From: Asterias rubens
Lineage: Eukaryota; Echinodermata; Asteroidea; Forcipulatida; Asteriidae
Assembly: GCF_902459465.1 (NCBI RefSeq)
Contig: NC_047071.1
Location: 9,502,002-9,566,001 of the forward strand
Reading direction: 5' to 3'
Length of the DNA: 64,000 nucleotides
The notes under the pieces are model-generated. The model was given only the letters and a program-made list of their open reading frames with translations. It did not search any database and had not been told where the DNA came from. Numbering within the stretch: the first letter of the stretch is position 1; each line of letters starts with the position of its first letter. The position numbers and the translations under genes were made by a program. Of this stretch, positions 26,171 to 35,684 are shown in pieces.

Positions 26171-29100
26171 TATTATTATGTATTGTATTGATAAAAACTT
26201 GTTTTCTCTATACCTGCAGTTTTGTGTGTGGAGAGAACTGGCACGACCCTGTGAAATGCAAGGTTAGTTTACGTATGCCTGTGAAATCTCTGATTTAACA
26301 CTTTCTTTACCCTAGGTGACTTTAATTGACTGCTCTCTAGATACATGTACATTACACGTGTACCCGCCTCTTCCTAAGGGTAGGCAATGGTAGGAGTGTA
26401 GTCAACTCATGTCACCTATTGGTAAGGATTCATTACTGTGGTGACTTTAGTCGACTGCACTCATACACCCTCTCCTTTACCATTGATGGATTCAGTGTCA
26501 GTTGACCAAGTATACCATGGACAAAACTACAGCTTTATTACAAATGACATTCCTCAGGCTTGAGTGCCTTTTTGAGAGTATGTCATTTGTAATAAAGCTG
26601 TAGTTTTGTCCATGTTTACCCTCCATGCCTAATCATCAGTTGACATAGTGGAAAGAAAAAGATTGCATACATGTTATGTTCAATGATGGTAAAGTAAACA
26701 AGGTTGCTGTGATGTAATCTCTTTGAATTGTGGTTGAAAGATCCAAAATGGCAAACAATTACGGAGAGCCATATGTTTGCGACAATATTTTGTATGCTGT
26801 TTCCTCAGCTACTAGACACTGTTTTCAGCTGAAATTGTAACAGACGACTTATCTTTATTTATAACTTGGCCTATAAACATGATAAATCAGCATAGCATTG
26901 TCAGGAACCAATCTACTTGTATGCCCCTATGTTGACAGTGTTCTGTTGTGATTGTTTACTTTTTATAGTGGTTAAGGAAATGGATCAAAAAGTGCGATGA
27001 TGACAGTGAAACGTCAAACTGGATATCAGCCAACACAAAGGAGTGTCCGAAGTGTCATGTGACCATTGAGAAGGACGGCGGCTGCAACCACATGGTTTGT
27101 CGCAACCAAAACTGTAAAGTAAGATATCTATATATAAAAAAATAGTTTATGGCCTGACGTTTCGACCCTAGCAGGGTCTTTCTCGAAGACTAAAGATATC
27201 ACGTCAACAAAGTAGCTTCCATTTTGTTTCACCCTGACATCGAGATGTGTGAGAAGCCTTGTACATTCTACACTTTAGTCCTGCGGAAAGAAAAGGCGTG
27301 CCCAGGGGGCCCATTTCTCAAAGAGCTAAGATTGATCTTAAAGCCATCGGACACTTTCGGTAAACAGTATTGTCCGTGGTCCACACTTTGTGTATCACAA
27401 CTTAACAAACCTGTGAAAATTTAGGCTCAATCGGTCATCGGAGTCGGGAGAAAATAACGGGAAAACCCACCCTTGTTTCTGCATGTTTTGCCGTGTCATG
27501 ACATGTGTTTAAGATAAATCCGTAATTCAAATGTTTTCTCAAAAAGTAAAGCATTTCATGGAATAATATTTCAAGAGAAGTCTTTCCCCATTACCTTCTG
27601 TAAACCCTGTAAGTTATTTGTAAATCTGTGAACTTTAAAAAAAAATTCTGTTTGGAAAGTGTCCAATGGCTTTAACTGCTTATCAATCGTAGTTGCTAAG
27701 TAAAGTGTGATGTCGCAATACAAATTACTATGGTAATACTGACAATTTTTCCTGCAATGAGTTTTATTGCTTTGTGAAATCGGCGTTGGCCTCGAGAAAG
27801 TTCAACTCTCCAACGATCACCTTGGGAGTCACCTTGCAACCATATAGGCCTATCACTCAGAGCAATCAATATTAATTTAACTATTGGATGCATAGATTAC
27901 CTGGCTAACGGTCCCAGCCGAATGGACAGGCCACACAACAGTGCCAAATTTCATGGCTCTGCTTACTGCGGGAGTCTGTGCTTTCGATCACCATTCTCCT
28001 CCTACTGTGCAAGCGCCAAGTTTGTGCGCTAGCTGTGTAAGTGAAGGGATTCCCTAGTAACAAAAATTCCCTGCTTACCTGTGATATACGCTTAACGTAA
28101 GTGCGTAGTTTCCTGCTTCTGTAAGCGCCGATTCTTTGCTCCGGTGAGCAGAGCCATGAAATTGGACCCCACACATATGCACTGTAAAATGGGTCCTTAT
28201 TTACAGTATCTGGAAAATGGAACTATGGTCGTGCATCAGTGGTTGCCTCCTCTCACATTACAAACAACGGAATCCATACTCGTTTCTAGAGTAGGACGAC
28301 CTTTTATGCAACCTTTATTACAATACTTTTTGAGTGGCAATCATGTTTTCCTTTATTTTGTCAACAGGCTGACTTCTGTTGGGTTTGTCTCGGGCCTTGG
28401 GAGCCACACGGGTCATCATGGTAAAGAAACATTTTCCATTTTTTCTTTCTTTGAAACTGAGCTTAAAGGCACTGGACACTATAGGTAATTGTTAAAGACC
28501 AGTCTTCCCACTTGCGGGTTCTCAACATATACATAAAATAACAAACCTGTGAAAATTTGAGCTCAATCAGTCATCGAAGTTGCAAGATAATAATGAAAGA
28601 AAAAACACCCTAGTCACCAAAGTTGTGTGCTTTCAGATGCTTGATTTTGAGACCTCAAATTCTAAATCTGAGGTCTCGAAGTCAAATTCGTGGAAAATTA
28701 CTTCTTTCTCGAAAAGTACTCCACTTCAGAGGGAGCCGTTTCTCACAATGTTTTATACTACCAACCTCTCCCCATTACTCGTTACCAAGTAAGGTTTTAT
28801 GCTAATAATTATTTTGAGTAACTACCAATAGTGTCCACTGCCTTTAATCAGGATATTTAGTAATAGAAATTTCCATCGAGGGTAAAGAATATCAATTTTG
28901 GTTTTGACCCATGTGTGTTGCCTCTAGCTACCGGGCAATCTCTGTGGTCTAGTTTGAGTGATATGTTTTGGGCAGAGCACGGGGGAAACATCGGTGTATA
29001 TGTGTAAGACCAAAATTAATATTCATTAGGATAGTTTGTGTATTAGACTTTTAAAGTCAACTTGAATCTAATTTATTTTGATTCAAGATATTACACATTG

Positions 29101-32100
29101 AGGAACTGACATTGAGATAAAAGACACAATAATACCGGACTTGTGTGGTCATGAATCACTGGCCTCGGCTAAAATCACTGGCCTCCGATCTGGTGTCCAT
29201 TGAATAATTTGGGGTCCTGAACCTTATACCGAGTGTGAATCAAGTTATCTCATTGCTTGTACAAAATCTCCCTGATTGTTAGATGCAAATGGCTGCAGCT
29301 ATGTCAATGTAACATCATTTAGAAGGTTTTGAGGTTTGGGTTGTTAAATGTATTTAGATAATAGCGAGGTTTACATATGTAGCTGCACTATGCACGAACA
29401 AAAACATGACGTGAATGTCAACAAATTGTGCTGTTGCTGGGTGACGTCACCACTTTGTGCATACTGCATGCTCACGTACGTACATGTATGACGTCTGCGC
29501 ACACGTACGTACCTGATGTGAAAAATGGTTACCTGTCGTATGCTAGAACTGTGAGATTTTAACGACGCAGTTTTCTGATGTTCACTCGGAACGTGCAGCT
29601 TAACCTCCCTTATGTGTTAGTCTATCTTTTCATCTCTTTCCACTTCCCCCCCCCCCCCAGGTATAACTGTAACAGGTATGATGAAGACGACGCTAAGAAA
29701 GCCAGAGATGCCCAAGCAGTGAGTACTAAATATCACTTTCTCTGTATACTTAAACCTGATTCAGTTCAGTGAGCACACACTCCCTACCCACCCCCAGCGG
29801 GTTTCAATGTAGGTTAAAGGCCCGGTCACACAAGCCCCGATATTGAGAACGAAAACGAGAACGATAAAAATGCACGCCCTCGATTGGTTGAATTGCTCCA
29901 CTCAACATACGCCCACACGTATTCAACCAATCGAGGGCGTGCATTTTTATCCTTCCAGTTATCAGGGCCTGTGTGACTGTGCCTTTAGTCCAGGCTACAG
30001 CCTACATCTTTACTTTGCTAAGCCCAGCTTATCATGTTCCTATTCCTGCCTTTGCTCACCATTGAGCCAAGCCCAACTACCAGTTAATTTCCAAGGCAGT
30101 ACTTAAGCAGCATCTAGCAACAGGGTTCAGCATTCTGCTGTAGACGATCAGAGCATACTGATCGGAACGTTGAGTTGTCAACAGCCACTTCTTCTCGAAA
30201 GAGATTTCCACATGTTGCTACTGCAAACCTTACCTGATATATACTTGAACCTGTGAGTCTTTAAATTGAGGCAAACTGTCTGCGAGAACTTTCTTGTTCT
30301 AAAGAATTTTGTCGTACATTGATCAGTTTTGATTGTATGGATTCGTCTACCTTTTCTGTTCTGTTTGTTTTTCCAGCGGTCGAGGCAAGCGTTAGAGAGG
30401 TACCTGTTTTATTGTAACCGATACATGAACCATATGCAAAGTTTACGCTTCGAAAACAAGGTGAGAAGTCACGATGATTTAAGGCCTTGTCACACAGCAA
30501 TTTTTACAGGCAACTTGGAGGCAGCCAACTCCACTGCATGGACAAGAAACACTGCGGCAGAACAAGATGCATTCTTCTAGCGTAACTGGCCATCCACAAG
30601 AAAATAATGAAAACACTGGAATGTGAATGAATGTTCTTAATGGAGATTGCCTGGAATTGGTTGCCTGTAAAGTGCCTTAGTGTGACATGGTCTTTAGAGA
30701 CAGTACCGTCTTGCTGCTCAGTTAATAGAATGTTAAGATATTTGGGGAAATCAAACAAGAAAAACAGAGTTCCTAAAAAATAGGGAGCCACTCAACATTA
30801 GGCGAGACAGCTCAATTGGTAGAGTGCATGCTCGTTTACCAGAAGGTGACAGGTCAAAGCCCTGCTTTGGTAAATTTGTCTTTGTTCACCCCCAAATTTA
30901 AAACAGAATACATGTATAGCCCCTGTCACAAAAATAATTGCCTGTGATTAATAATGGCCGGCCTTTTCACCATATGATTGCTTTACCCCCTGATCTGCCC
31001 TGGCAAATGGGCCTACACCAGGGAATAGCCACCCCTGCTCTGGAGTAGGGGTAGTGGTGAAACCATGGGGGTATTCTTGTGTGCAATCGGAACCCTGTGG
31101 ACACATTGTGAAAGTTTGCAGATACCCGTTGGGTAAAAATGCCCGGGGTCTCCCTAGGGTTGTATTACAGGGTTAGGGATGAGAGAAACAGTGTAAAAAG
31201 GGCTGTTGTAAACATATATTTTGACGCATTTATCAGAGAAAGTTTTGTCTTGTAGCTGTACATACAGATCATGAAGAAGATGGAAGACATGCAGCAGCAC
31301 AACATGTCTTGGATTGAGGTGCAGTTCCTTAAGAAAGCCGTAGACGTCTTATGCCAGTGCAGGAGCACCCTCATGTACACATATGTATTCGCCTTTTATC
31401 TCAAGAAGAACAACCAATCGCTTATATTTGAGGTACGCTCCCTTTTACTATTATGTTCCTCGCAAGCAGGACATTCTACAGCAAATCTAATTTTTCTTTT
31501 TTTTATACACATGTATGTTAAATTTGCATCGGGGATAAAGAATATACCTTTTGGTTTTACCTACATGTATATACACCTATGTGTGTTAGCACTGTATGCG
31601 TAAACATGTAGTCTGGCTGAGTGCTTAACTGTGTGTTGTTTCGTGGCCGACTGGTTAAGAGCACTAGACTCGAGAGCTGGTAATTCTGATCAGCAGAGTG
31701 TGGGTTCAGGCTCAGACCTAGACACTTGTGTCCTTATAAAAGCAAGATACTCAACTATTATTGTTGGTTCCTTTGGATGGGCATGATGGGACAAACATTT
31801 ACCAATTTACATGTAAAGCTGTCGGTCCTGTGTGTTGTACATGTAGAAACAAACGGCGCAAAAGGGGTTGCCCCTGTGTGTCTGGTCTGATCAGCAGCAT
31901 ATTGTGCCACATAAGCTTGGGCGATATCGATTTATTTTATTCACGATATATCGCCGACATTATATCGCGATATTCGATATAATCGCGATTAATTAAATTT
32001 GACATCAGTCTTCAAACTCCAAGTGAAAGTTGTAGAAGAGACAGTCATAGCATAAGAGAGGTGTTCTAATGACCTATTCTTCTGGTTTTACTCCAAACCT

Positions 32101-35100
32101 ATGGGGTGCAAGATGTCTCAGCTAGCAAATACATCGCGATATTTAATCGATTAAAACCAAATCCATCCGATATCGAAATCGTTTCCAAATTAATATCGCG
32201 ATATTCGATAATATCGTGATATCGCCCAAGCTTAGTGCCACAGCAACCTAATGAAACCAATACATATGTCTGTAAAAGGAATAGGTCTCATCCTTAAAAA
32301 TCGTGGCTCCAAATACCTTGCAGGACAGTGTTTTTATATTGTTCAAGAAACTTGACACGAAAACTGGGGCGACAAAACAGAGGATGGAGAGATGACCTAA
32401 GTACATACATGCACAGGGGCATTGCTTTGCAGCAGACAGCGCAGGTAGAGTGAGATGGAGATTTGGTGAAGAGGCTTTTCTCCTGCAGTGGGGTGAAACA
32501 GGCTAGACGATGAGGGGTGTGATAAAGCAGTAAAGTAAGAAACATTATATTATTATAATTTTTTGTGTGAATTTTTGACCTGCAGGAGAACCAGAAAGAC
32601 TTAGAAAATGCAACTGAAACTTTGTCCGAGTACCTGGAAAGAGACATCAGTAGCGACTCCTTGGCCGATATCAAGCAAAAAGTCCAAGATAAAACGAGGT
32701 ATGTTGGAGGTTGTCTGCTTTAAACAAATTGAAACTCATTTTAAGGGATTTTTCTTTTTTTTTGAGTTTGTGTAGGCTGTAAGAGGACCCAAATTGGTTC
32801 TATCTCCTTACCAGCCAAATGGCACACTCCGCTCCAGCTCAGATATGTACAAGGATTCTCACTTACATGAATAAACCTACAACCAGATACACTTCATCAT
32901 CCAAAGGTTGTTATGCAGCAGCACCAAACCTTTGGAACACTCTTCCTTATCAAATTTGTCATGCTAAATCACTTTCCGATTTCAAAATATCACTCAAAAC
33001 ACACCTTTTCCATACTTATTTCACTTCTTAGACTATTTATTTATTTCTCATTGCTTTGTACATGTATTGTTAATTTTTGATTGCTCGCTATTTTGTTGTA
33101 AAGCGTTGTGGTACCTTGTTTGTGTAAGAACTCTATATAAATGCTTACTGATATACTGATTGCTTTAAAAACTTGCTTGATTGTTTATAATGTAAGCATT
33201 GTGGATTGGAACCCAGCACCTTGTGATTGCAAGCTCTGTGTTCAGTACATTGTTCTTTCACTTTATGGACATGTGGGAGTTCTCATCTGCATTCAGAATT
33301 GACCATATTGTTGTAATCATACATGGGTCATAATGCATTTTTGTTTGATCTTGCTTTCTAACAACTGTGTGTAATACATGTAGTTATGAAAAGGTTTTTG
33401 TCCACAATATTTGAACCATAATGTTTTAAAGACAGTGGACACTATTGGTAATGGTCAAAGACTAGTCTTCTCACTTGGTGTATATCAACATATGCATAAA
33501 ATAACAAACCTGTAAAAATTTGAGCTGGATTGGTCGTCGGAGTTGCGAGATAACTATGAAAGAAAAAAACACCCTTGTCACACGAAGTTGTGTGCTTTTA
33601 GATGCTTGATTTTGAGACCTCAAATTCTAAACTTGAGGTCTCAAAATCAAATTCATGGAAAATTACTTCTTTCTCGAAAACTATGTCACTTCAGAGGGAG
33701 CCGTTTCTCACAATCACAATGTTTTATACTATCAACCTCTCCCCATTACTCGTTACCGAGTGAGGTTTTATGCTGATAATTATTGTGAGTAATTACTAAT
33801 AGTGTCCACTGCCTTTAAAGGGGACTGTTCAAAGGGGTCATGATCAAAGAAGGCCTGTGGCTGTATGGTATTATGAACTCTCACCAAGTAACACTCGCAA
33901 GCCCTCTTGATCAGATCTATGGCCAGTGCGCTTGAAGATTTGACCCAAGCCGAACTTATGTCGAGTCCCTGGTCATTTTTAGATAATCCACTGCATGCAG
34001 CTCTATTTCACCACTTTAATGTGCGCCCTCATTTGACAGGAAAGTGCCAATCAACTCTGCTATCGAAACAAGTTTCACAATTCAACTCACTGTGTTTGCA
34101 ATTAATTGACACTAGAGGGCGAATGTTAAAAAGCTTATCAGAGCTAGCTGTGTAGCCGTACCGGTATAGTAGGGACTTTTCGTTTTCGACGACGGATGGT
34201 TCTGCGACGGCAAAGATGACTTGTGGCGTCATCTACGCATGCGTCGGCTTTGAGGACGGTCGTCCCTCAATCTCTACGACTGTACATGGGATGAGTCTTC
34301 GTTGTGCTGAAAACGACAACGTTTAGCTGAACAACCGTCGCAGAACCATCCGTCGTCGAAAACGAAAAGTCCCTATTGAGAACAAAATCTAGAGTGCCTA
34401 CATTAGCTGGGTGAGAGTTCATGATTCCATGTAAAGCCTAGCCTGGTTTGATCATGAAGACACAGACCCTTAAAGGAAAGTAAAGATGTTCACCTCTTAG
34501 TTTATGAGTACCATTATTGTTTATGGGGGCATAGTTGGCTTGTGCGTAAAGCGTGCGCCCTGTCTTCAAGGTGACCCTGATTCGATACCCGGCCAGGGCC
34601 ATATGTGAGTTGAGTTGTGCGTTGGTTCTTTGCTTTGCCACAAGGGTTTTCTATACCATCTGGTTTTCCTCCCTCGGAAAAATCAAACACTTTTGACCTC
34701 TGGCTGTGCTCCTTGATCATAAAGGTATGATGTGGCATGCCTGCTTCTCGAACGCGTAGCCGCACCCTTTGCAATTTAGCTTTTAGCTAGCAGTAAGGAT
34801 GACTAGCCTCCCAAATGATTATAGTTATTATGTATTTGAATGAGATTAGTAAATATATGTAAACTTTGAATGAAGTCATCACATCATTAACATAGAAAGG
34901 TTTGCGGTAACATCATCTTAAAATAAATTTTGTAAATTTGTTTTGTTAAAAGCATAAGTAACTTCTTTATTTCTAAAATGAAGATAACAGTAATGTTGAA
35001 TGGATAAACTAATCTGATAAATGTCTTCATTTCAATGTAACAATCATCTTGTATATGTAAGGTGCTATAAAGACAACTATTTTTTGTTTTCCCTTCATGT

Positions 35101-35222
35101 AAGTTGAATTTCCTTTTTTTTCTTCGTTCCTCCTTCCCAGGTATTGTGAAAGCAGGCGAAAGGTTTTATTAGAGCACGTCCACGAAGGTTACGAGAAAGA
35201 TCTATGGGAATACCACGAGTAG
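11418..35222 (+). CDS. ARIH1: ARIH1, ariadne-type RBR E3 ubiquitin ligase, 14 exons, 507 aa, complete
   Basis: Exons: 11418-11633, 20116-20271, 21554-21622, 22150-22242, 23638-23693, 24543-24716, 26220-26262, 26969-27118, 28368-28420, 29661-29718, 30377-30460, 31256-31432, 32586-32698, 35141-35222. All introns are GT-AG, phases match, and there are no stops. The start MDEEEGYM follows an acidic leader. A UBA-like region follows (about residues 48-110). RING1 ligands are C137, C140, C154, H156, C159, C162, C182 and C187. IBR ligands are C227, C232, C248, C250, C255, C258, H263 and C268. RING2 has C295, C298 and the catalytic C308 (human C357) in [10 protein letters not shown]. An Ariadne domain follows, ending LWEYHE. 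ARIH1 takes ubiquitin from UBE2L3 and works with neddylated cullin-RING ligases, and the Ariadne domain masks the catalytic cysteine. The offset from human numbering is a steady 49, because the Gly-rich human leader is absent. Identification is firm. Confidence 0.96.
13508..14091. mobile_element. hAT-type non-autonomous element, 584 bp, with 8-bp target duplication
   Basis: The ends are TAGGCCTGGGCGAATA and, inverted, TAGTGCTGGGCGAATA. Both sides are flanked by ATTGAGAG (13500-13507 and 14092-14099), an 8-bp target duplication typical of hAT transposons. Inside, GAATATCCGGTTAAT recurs near both ends. No transposase is encoded. Confidence 0.9.
14601..14646 (+). ncRNA. Hammerhead-ribozyme-like motif (Penelope-element relic)
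   Basis: The order is GTCTC (stem I), CTGACGA (fits the CUGANGA core), T, GACTAG-AGCAAG-CTAGTC (stem II with loop), GAAA, the self-complementary ACGT, T, then GAGAC pairing with GTCTC. This is the layout of the minimal hammerheads known from Penelope-like retroelements, which have a very short stem III and act as dimers. There is no flanking reverse transcriptase, so it is a relic. Cleavage activity is not shown. Confidence 0.6.
15950..16130. repeat. TACATGTA-rich low-complexity stretch
   Basis: Many overlapping TGTACATGTA words occur here, and again near 18150-18190 and 19565-19585. The self-complementary words create false open frames on both strands. No gene is supported. Confidence 0.6.
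17341..17530 (+). mobile_element. tRNA-derived SINE, second family, full copy
   Basis: The head resembles a tRNA: CCTCGGTAGTCTAGTTGGTA (A box), CTGCTCTAGAAT, and a perfect T arm GTGGGTTCGAATCCCAC, with CTCGG/CCGAG as the acceptor stem. The anticodon stem is mismatched (T-T and C-A pairs), so this is not a working tRNA. The tail ends TTTATCCCCGATGCAAATTT. Copies occur at 28925, 31520 and 58870. Confidence 0.8.
21200..21419. mobile_element. Fold-back element with 'CTATGAAATTGGGCC' ends
   Basis: The left end has GCTAAGCATGAAATTTCTTC and CTTGATAAAAACAGGA. The right end has TCCTGTTTTTATCAAGGAAG and GAAATCTCATGCTAAGCA, then AGCTCTATGAAATTGGGCC. It belongs with 27944, 35446 and 37617. It lies in ARIH1 intron 2. 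Confidence 0.6.
22310..22706. mobile_element. MITE-2 fold-back palindrome, best copy
   Basis: Nearly the whole 397 bp is one inverted repeat. It opens TTAAAGGAACACGTTGCCTT and closes CGATCCAAGGCAACATGTTT before CTTTAA. The centre is GGGAGTCAAAAACTTGACTCCC, flanked by CGGTCGGCCATTTAT and ATAAATGGCCGACCG. It lies in ARIH1 intron 4 and its right end abuts a MITE-1 copy. Confidence 0.85.
22702..22957 (+). mobile_element. MITE-1 copy, 5' part
   Basis: It begins TTTAAAGACACTGGACTCTA and runs through the central hairpin (GATTTCGAGACCTCAAATTT) to about aagttac. The right half is missing. Confidence 0.78.
23716..24112 (+). mobile_element. MITE-1 copy, full length
   Basis: Terminal repeats are TTAAAGACACTGGATACTAT and ...accaacagtgtccactgcct. 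The central stem pairs TTTTGAGACC with GGTCTCAAAA. It lies in ARIH1 intron 5. Confidence 0.85.
25290..25408. mobile_element. Short palindromic element with GATTTCACAAAGAG ends
   Basis: It opens GATTTCACAAAGAGTTACAT and closes ATCTTAGCTCTTTGTGAAATC. The inner GGACTAGTC words are self-complementary. Related ends occur near 21830-21985 and 35825-35940. Confidence 0.6.
25415..25560 (+). mobile_element. 5'-truncated SINE (same body as 61366 copy)
   Basis: The stretch gtgtccttgagcacttacct and aatgggtacctgtaaaggc, then agagatggttcatgtgattg, matches the body of the SINE at 61366-61732. The tRNA-like head is absent. Confidence 0.6.
25605..26180 (+). mobile_element. LINE 3' end with (ATT)n tail, frameshifted
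   Basis: Two overlapping frames (25605-25931 and 25835-26047) give the end of a non-LTR retrotransposon polyprotein. [19 protein letters not shown] and then, in the shifted frame, [20 protein letters not shown] resemble the usual 'ykclhglaPsYL ... ApRLWNsLP' ending of such elements. The 3' tail reads cttgtaaagcgctgggctac and gctatataaatgtc, then ATT repeats (26109-26179). The copy is dead: it is frameshifted and 5'-truncated. It lies just before ARIH1 exon 7. Confidence 0.8.
26516..26614. repeat. Perfect 35-bp inverted repeat with 29-base loop
   Basis: The left arm 26516-26550 starts CATGGACAAAACTACAGC and ends CAAATGACAT. The right arm 26580-26614 is its exact reverse complement. It lies in ARIH1 intron 7. 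Confidence 0.9.
27153..27190 (-). ncRNA. Degenerate hammerhead-like relic
   Basis: On the minus strand: CTTCGAGAAAGACCCTGCTA, then GGGTCGAAACGTCAGG. The stem GACCC-TGCTA-GGGTC and the GAAACGTC end are kept, but the CUGANGA core has decayed to TCGAGA. Confidence 0.4.
27338..27675 (-). mobile_element. MITE-3 copy, reverse orientation
   Basis: It opens TTAAAGCCATCGGACACTTT and closes GGAAAGTGTCCAATGGCTTT before AA. It contains ccgtgtcatgacatgtgttt. It lies in ARIH1 intron 8. Confidence 0.82.
27944..28167. mobile_element. Fold-back element with 'CAATTTCATGGCTCTGC' ends
   Basis: It opens CCAAATTTCATGGCTCTGCT and closes GAGCAGAGCCATGAAATTGG. The sequences AAGCGCCAAG/CTTAACGTAAG lie inside. It lies in ARIH1 intron 8. 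Confidence 0.6.
28463..28847 (+). mobile_element. MITE-1 copy, full length
   Basis: It begins TTAAAGGCACTGGACACTAT and ends CTACCAATAGTGTCCACTGC before CTTTAA. The central hairpin is GAGACCTCA/TGAGGTCTC. It lies in ARIH1 intron 9, 42 bases after exon 9. Confidence 0.87.
28925..29035 (+). mobile_element. tRNA-derived SINE, second family, internally deleted
   Basis: The head ctagctaccgggcaatctct and tail aacatcggtgtatatgtgta and aaaattaatattcatt match the copy at 17341. The B box is lost. Confidence 0.6.
29815..29987. mobile_element. Fold-back element with AAGGCCCGGTCACAC ends
   Basis: It opens TTAAAGGCCCGGTCACACAA and closes GTGTGACTGTGCCTTTA. The inner arms CACGCCCTCGATTGGTTGAA and TTCAACCAATCGAGGGCGTG are exact inverted copies. 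It lies in ARIH1 intron 10. Confidence 0.75.
30136..30175 (+). ncRNA. Degenerate hammerhead-like relic
   Basis: The stem GATCAG-AGCATA-CTGATC is perfect, followed by GGAACGTTGAG in place of GAAACGTTGAG. The core upstream (TGTAGAC) is decayed. Confidence 0.4.
30479..30696. mobile_element. Fold-back element with TTAAGGCCTTGTCACAC ends
   Basis: The left end TTAAGGCCTTGTCACACAG and TTTTTACAGGCAACTTGG pair with the right end TTGCCTGTAAAGTGCC and TTAGTGTGACATGGTCTTTA. It is related by its ends to the element at 29815. Confidence 0.6.
30799..30905 (+). mobile_element. tRNA-like SINE head, unclassified
   Basis: AGCTCAATTGGTAGAGTGCA resembles an A box and ACAGGTCAAAGCCCTG a decayed B box (GGTTCRAATCC). 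This is not a functional tRNA. Confidence 0.45.
31520..31600 (-). mobile_element. Tail of second-family SINE
   Basis: AAATTTGCATCGGGGATAAA, then gaatatacc, and ATGTGTGTTAGCACTGTATG are the reverse of the tail at 17341-17530. The tRNA-like head is missing. Confidence 0.55.
31638..31790 (+). mobile_element. tRNA-derived SINE, first family, 5' part
   Basis: TTTCGTGGCCGACTGGTTAA and GAGCACTAGACTCGAGAGC, then TCAGCAGAGTGTGGGTTCAG, match the heads at 5018 and 61366. The body fades after about 150 bases. Confidence 0.75.
31912..32234. mobile_element. hAT-type non-autonomous element, 323 bp, with 8-bp target duplication
   Basis: The inverted ends are TAAGCTTGGGCGATATC and GATATCGCCCAAGCTTA. Both sides carry GTGCCACA (31904-31911 and 32235-32242). 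The interior is rich in ATCGCGATAT. It lies in ARIH1 intron 12 and has no coding capacity. Confidence 0.92.
32815..33165 (+). mobile_element. LINE 3' end, second copy
   Basis: The frame reads [20 protein letters not shown], then [19 protein letters not shown] and stop, the characteristic end of a non-LTR retrotransposon polyprotein. The 3' tail has ttgtaaagcgttgtggtacc and actctatataaatgcttact. It is 5'-truncated and lies in ARIH1 intron 13. Confidence 0.8.
33425..33819 (+). mobile_element. MITE-1 copy, full length
   Basis: It begins TTTTAAAGACAGTGGACACT and ends ACTAATAGTGTCCACTGCCT before TTAA. The central stem pairs TTTTGAGACCTCAA with TTGAGGTCTCAAAA without mismatch. It lies in ARIH1 intron 13. 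Confidence 0.87.
33814..34475. mobile_element. Larger fold-back element with a nested TA element
   Basis: The left end (CTTTAAAGGGG ... GTCATGATCAAAGAAGGCC ... ATTATGAACTCTCACC) pairs with the right end (GGTGAGAGTTCATGATTCC ... GGTTTGATCATG ... CCCTTAAAG). The interior frame 33907-34155 has no recognised domain. The element at 34172-34373 sits inside it. Confidence 0.55.
34172..34373. mobile_element. 202-bp inverted-repeat element flanked by TA
   Basis: Perfect 39-bp arms lie at 34172-34210 and 34335-34373. The left one begins GGGACTTTTCGTTTTCGACG. TA flanks both sides (34170-34171 and 34374-34375), as in Tc1/mariner-type insertions. Confidence 0.82.
34515..34790 (+). mobile_element. tRNA-like SINE, third type
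   Basis: ATAGTTGGCTTGTGCGTAAA and CCTGATTCGATACCCGGCCA resemble A and B boxes of a tRNA-derived SINE. A unique body ends near gcctgcttctcgaacgcg. Confidence 0.45.
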
Positions 35223-35445
35223 ATCCCTAACTTACGCAACTCTTCCTTCTTGTCTATAAATATTTCTCACCACTCCCCCCCCCCCCACCCGTTCCCTCCT
35301 GCTGCTGCATTGATATTGTGGGGTCGTAGGAGATGTCGAGCGTGACTGCCAGGGACGTTTGAACTGTACAGTAGATTGTGAACTCCTTGGCATTGAGGTT
35401 GATAATGTTTGTATACCAGTGTTCAAGTAAGGCTGACTTTGACCT

Positions 35446-35684
35446 GGGCCCAATTTCATAGAGCTGCTTAAGCAAAAAATGTTGCTTAAGCAAAAAATTC
35501 ATTGCTTAGTAAAATCAGATTACCGGCCAAGACTCCACTCAATTGTTATGCTAAGTAAACAACAGCTAAATACTAGTCATAAGCAATGTACATTGTATAT
35601 GGCATGACATTTTGGCCAGTAACATGTGTAAAATAAGCGAGCTATTTTCGTGCTTAAGCAAATTAAGCTCTATGAAATTGGCCC
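35446..35684. mobile_element. Fold-back element with GGGCCCAATTTCATAGAGC ends
   Basis: It opens GGGCCCAATTTCATAGAGCT and GCTTAAGCA, and closes TGCTTAAGCAAATTAAGCTC and TATGAAATTGGCCCC. It is the best-preserved member of the family at 21200 and 37617. Confidence 0.72.

Noticed and set aside
28580..28805. Repeated frames of the type [22 protein letters not shown] across the window
   Set aside because: These are translations of MITE-1 copies in several frames; the element is non-coding.
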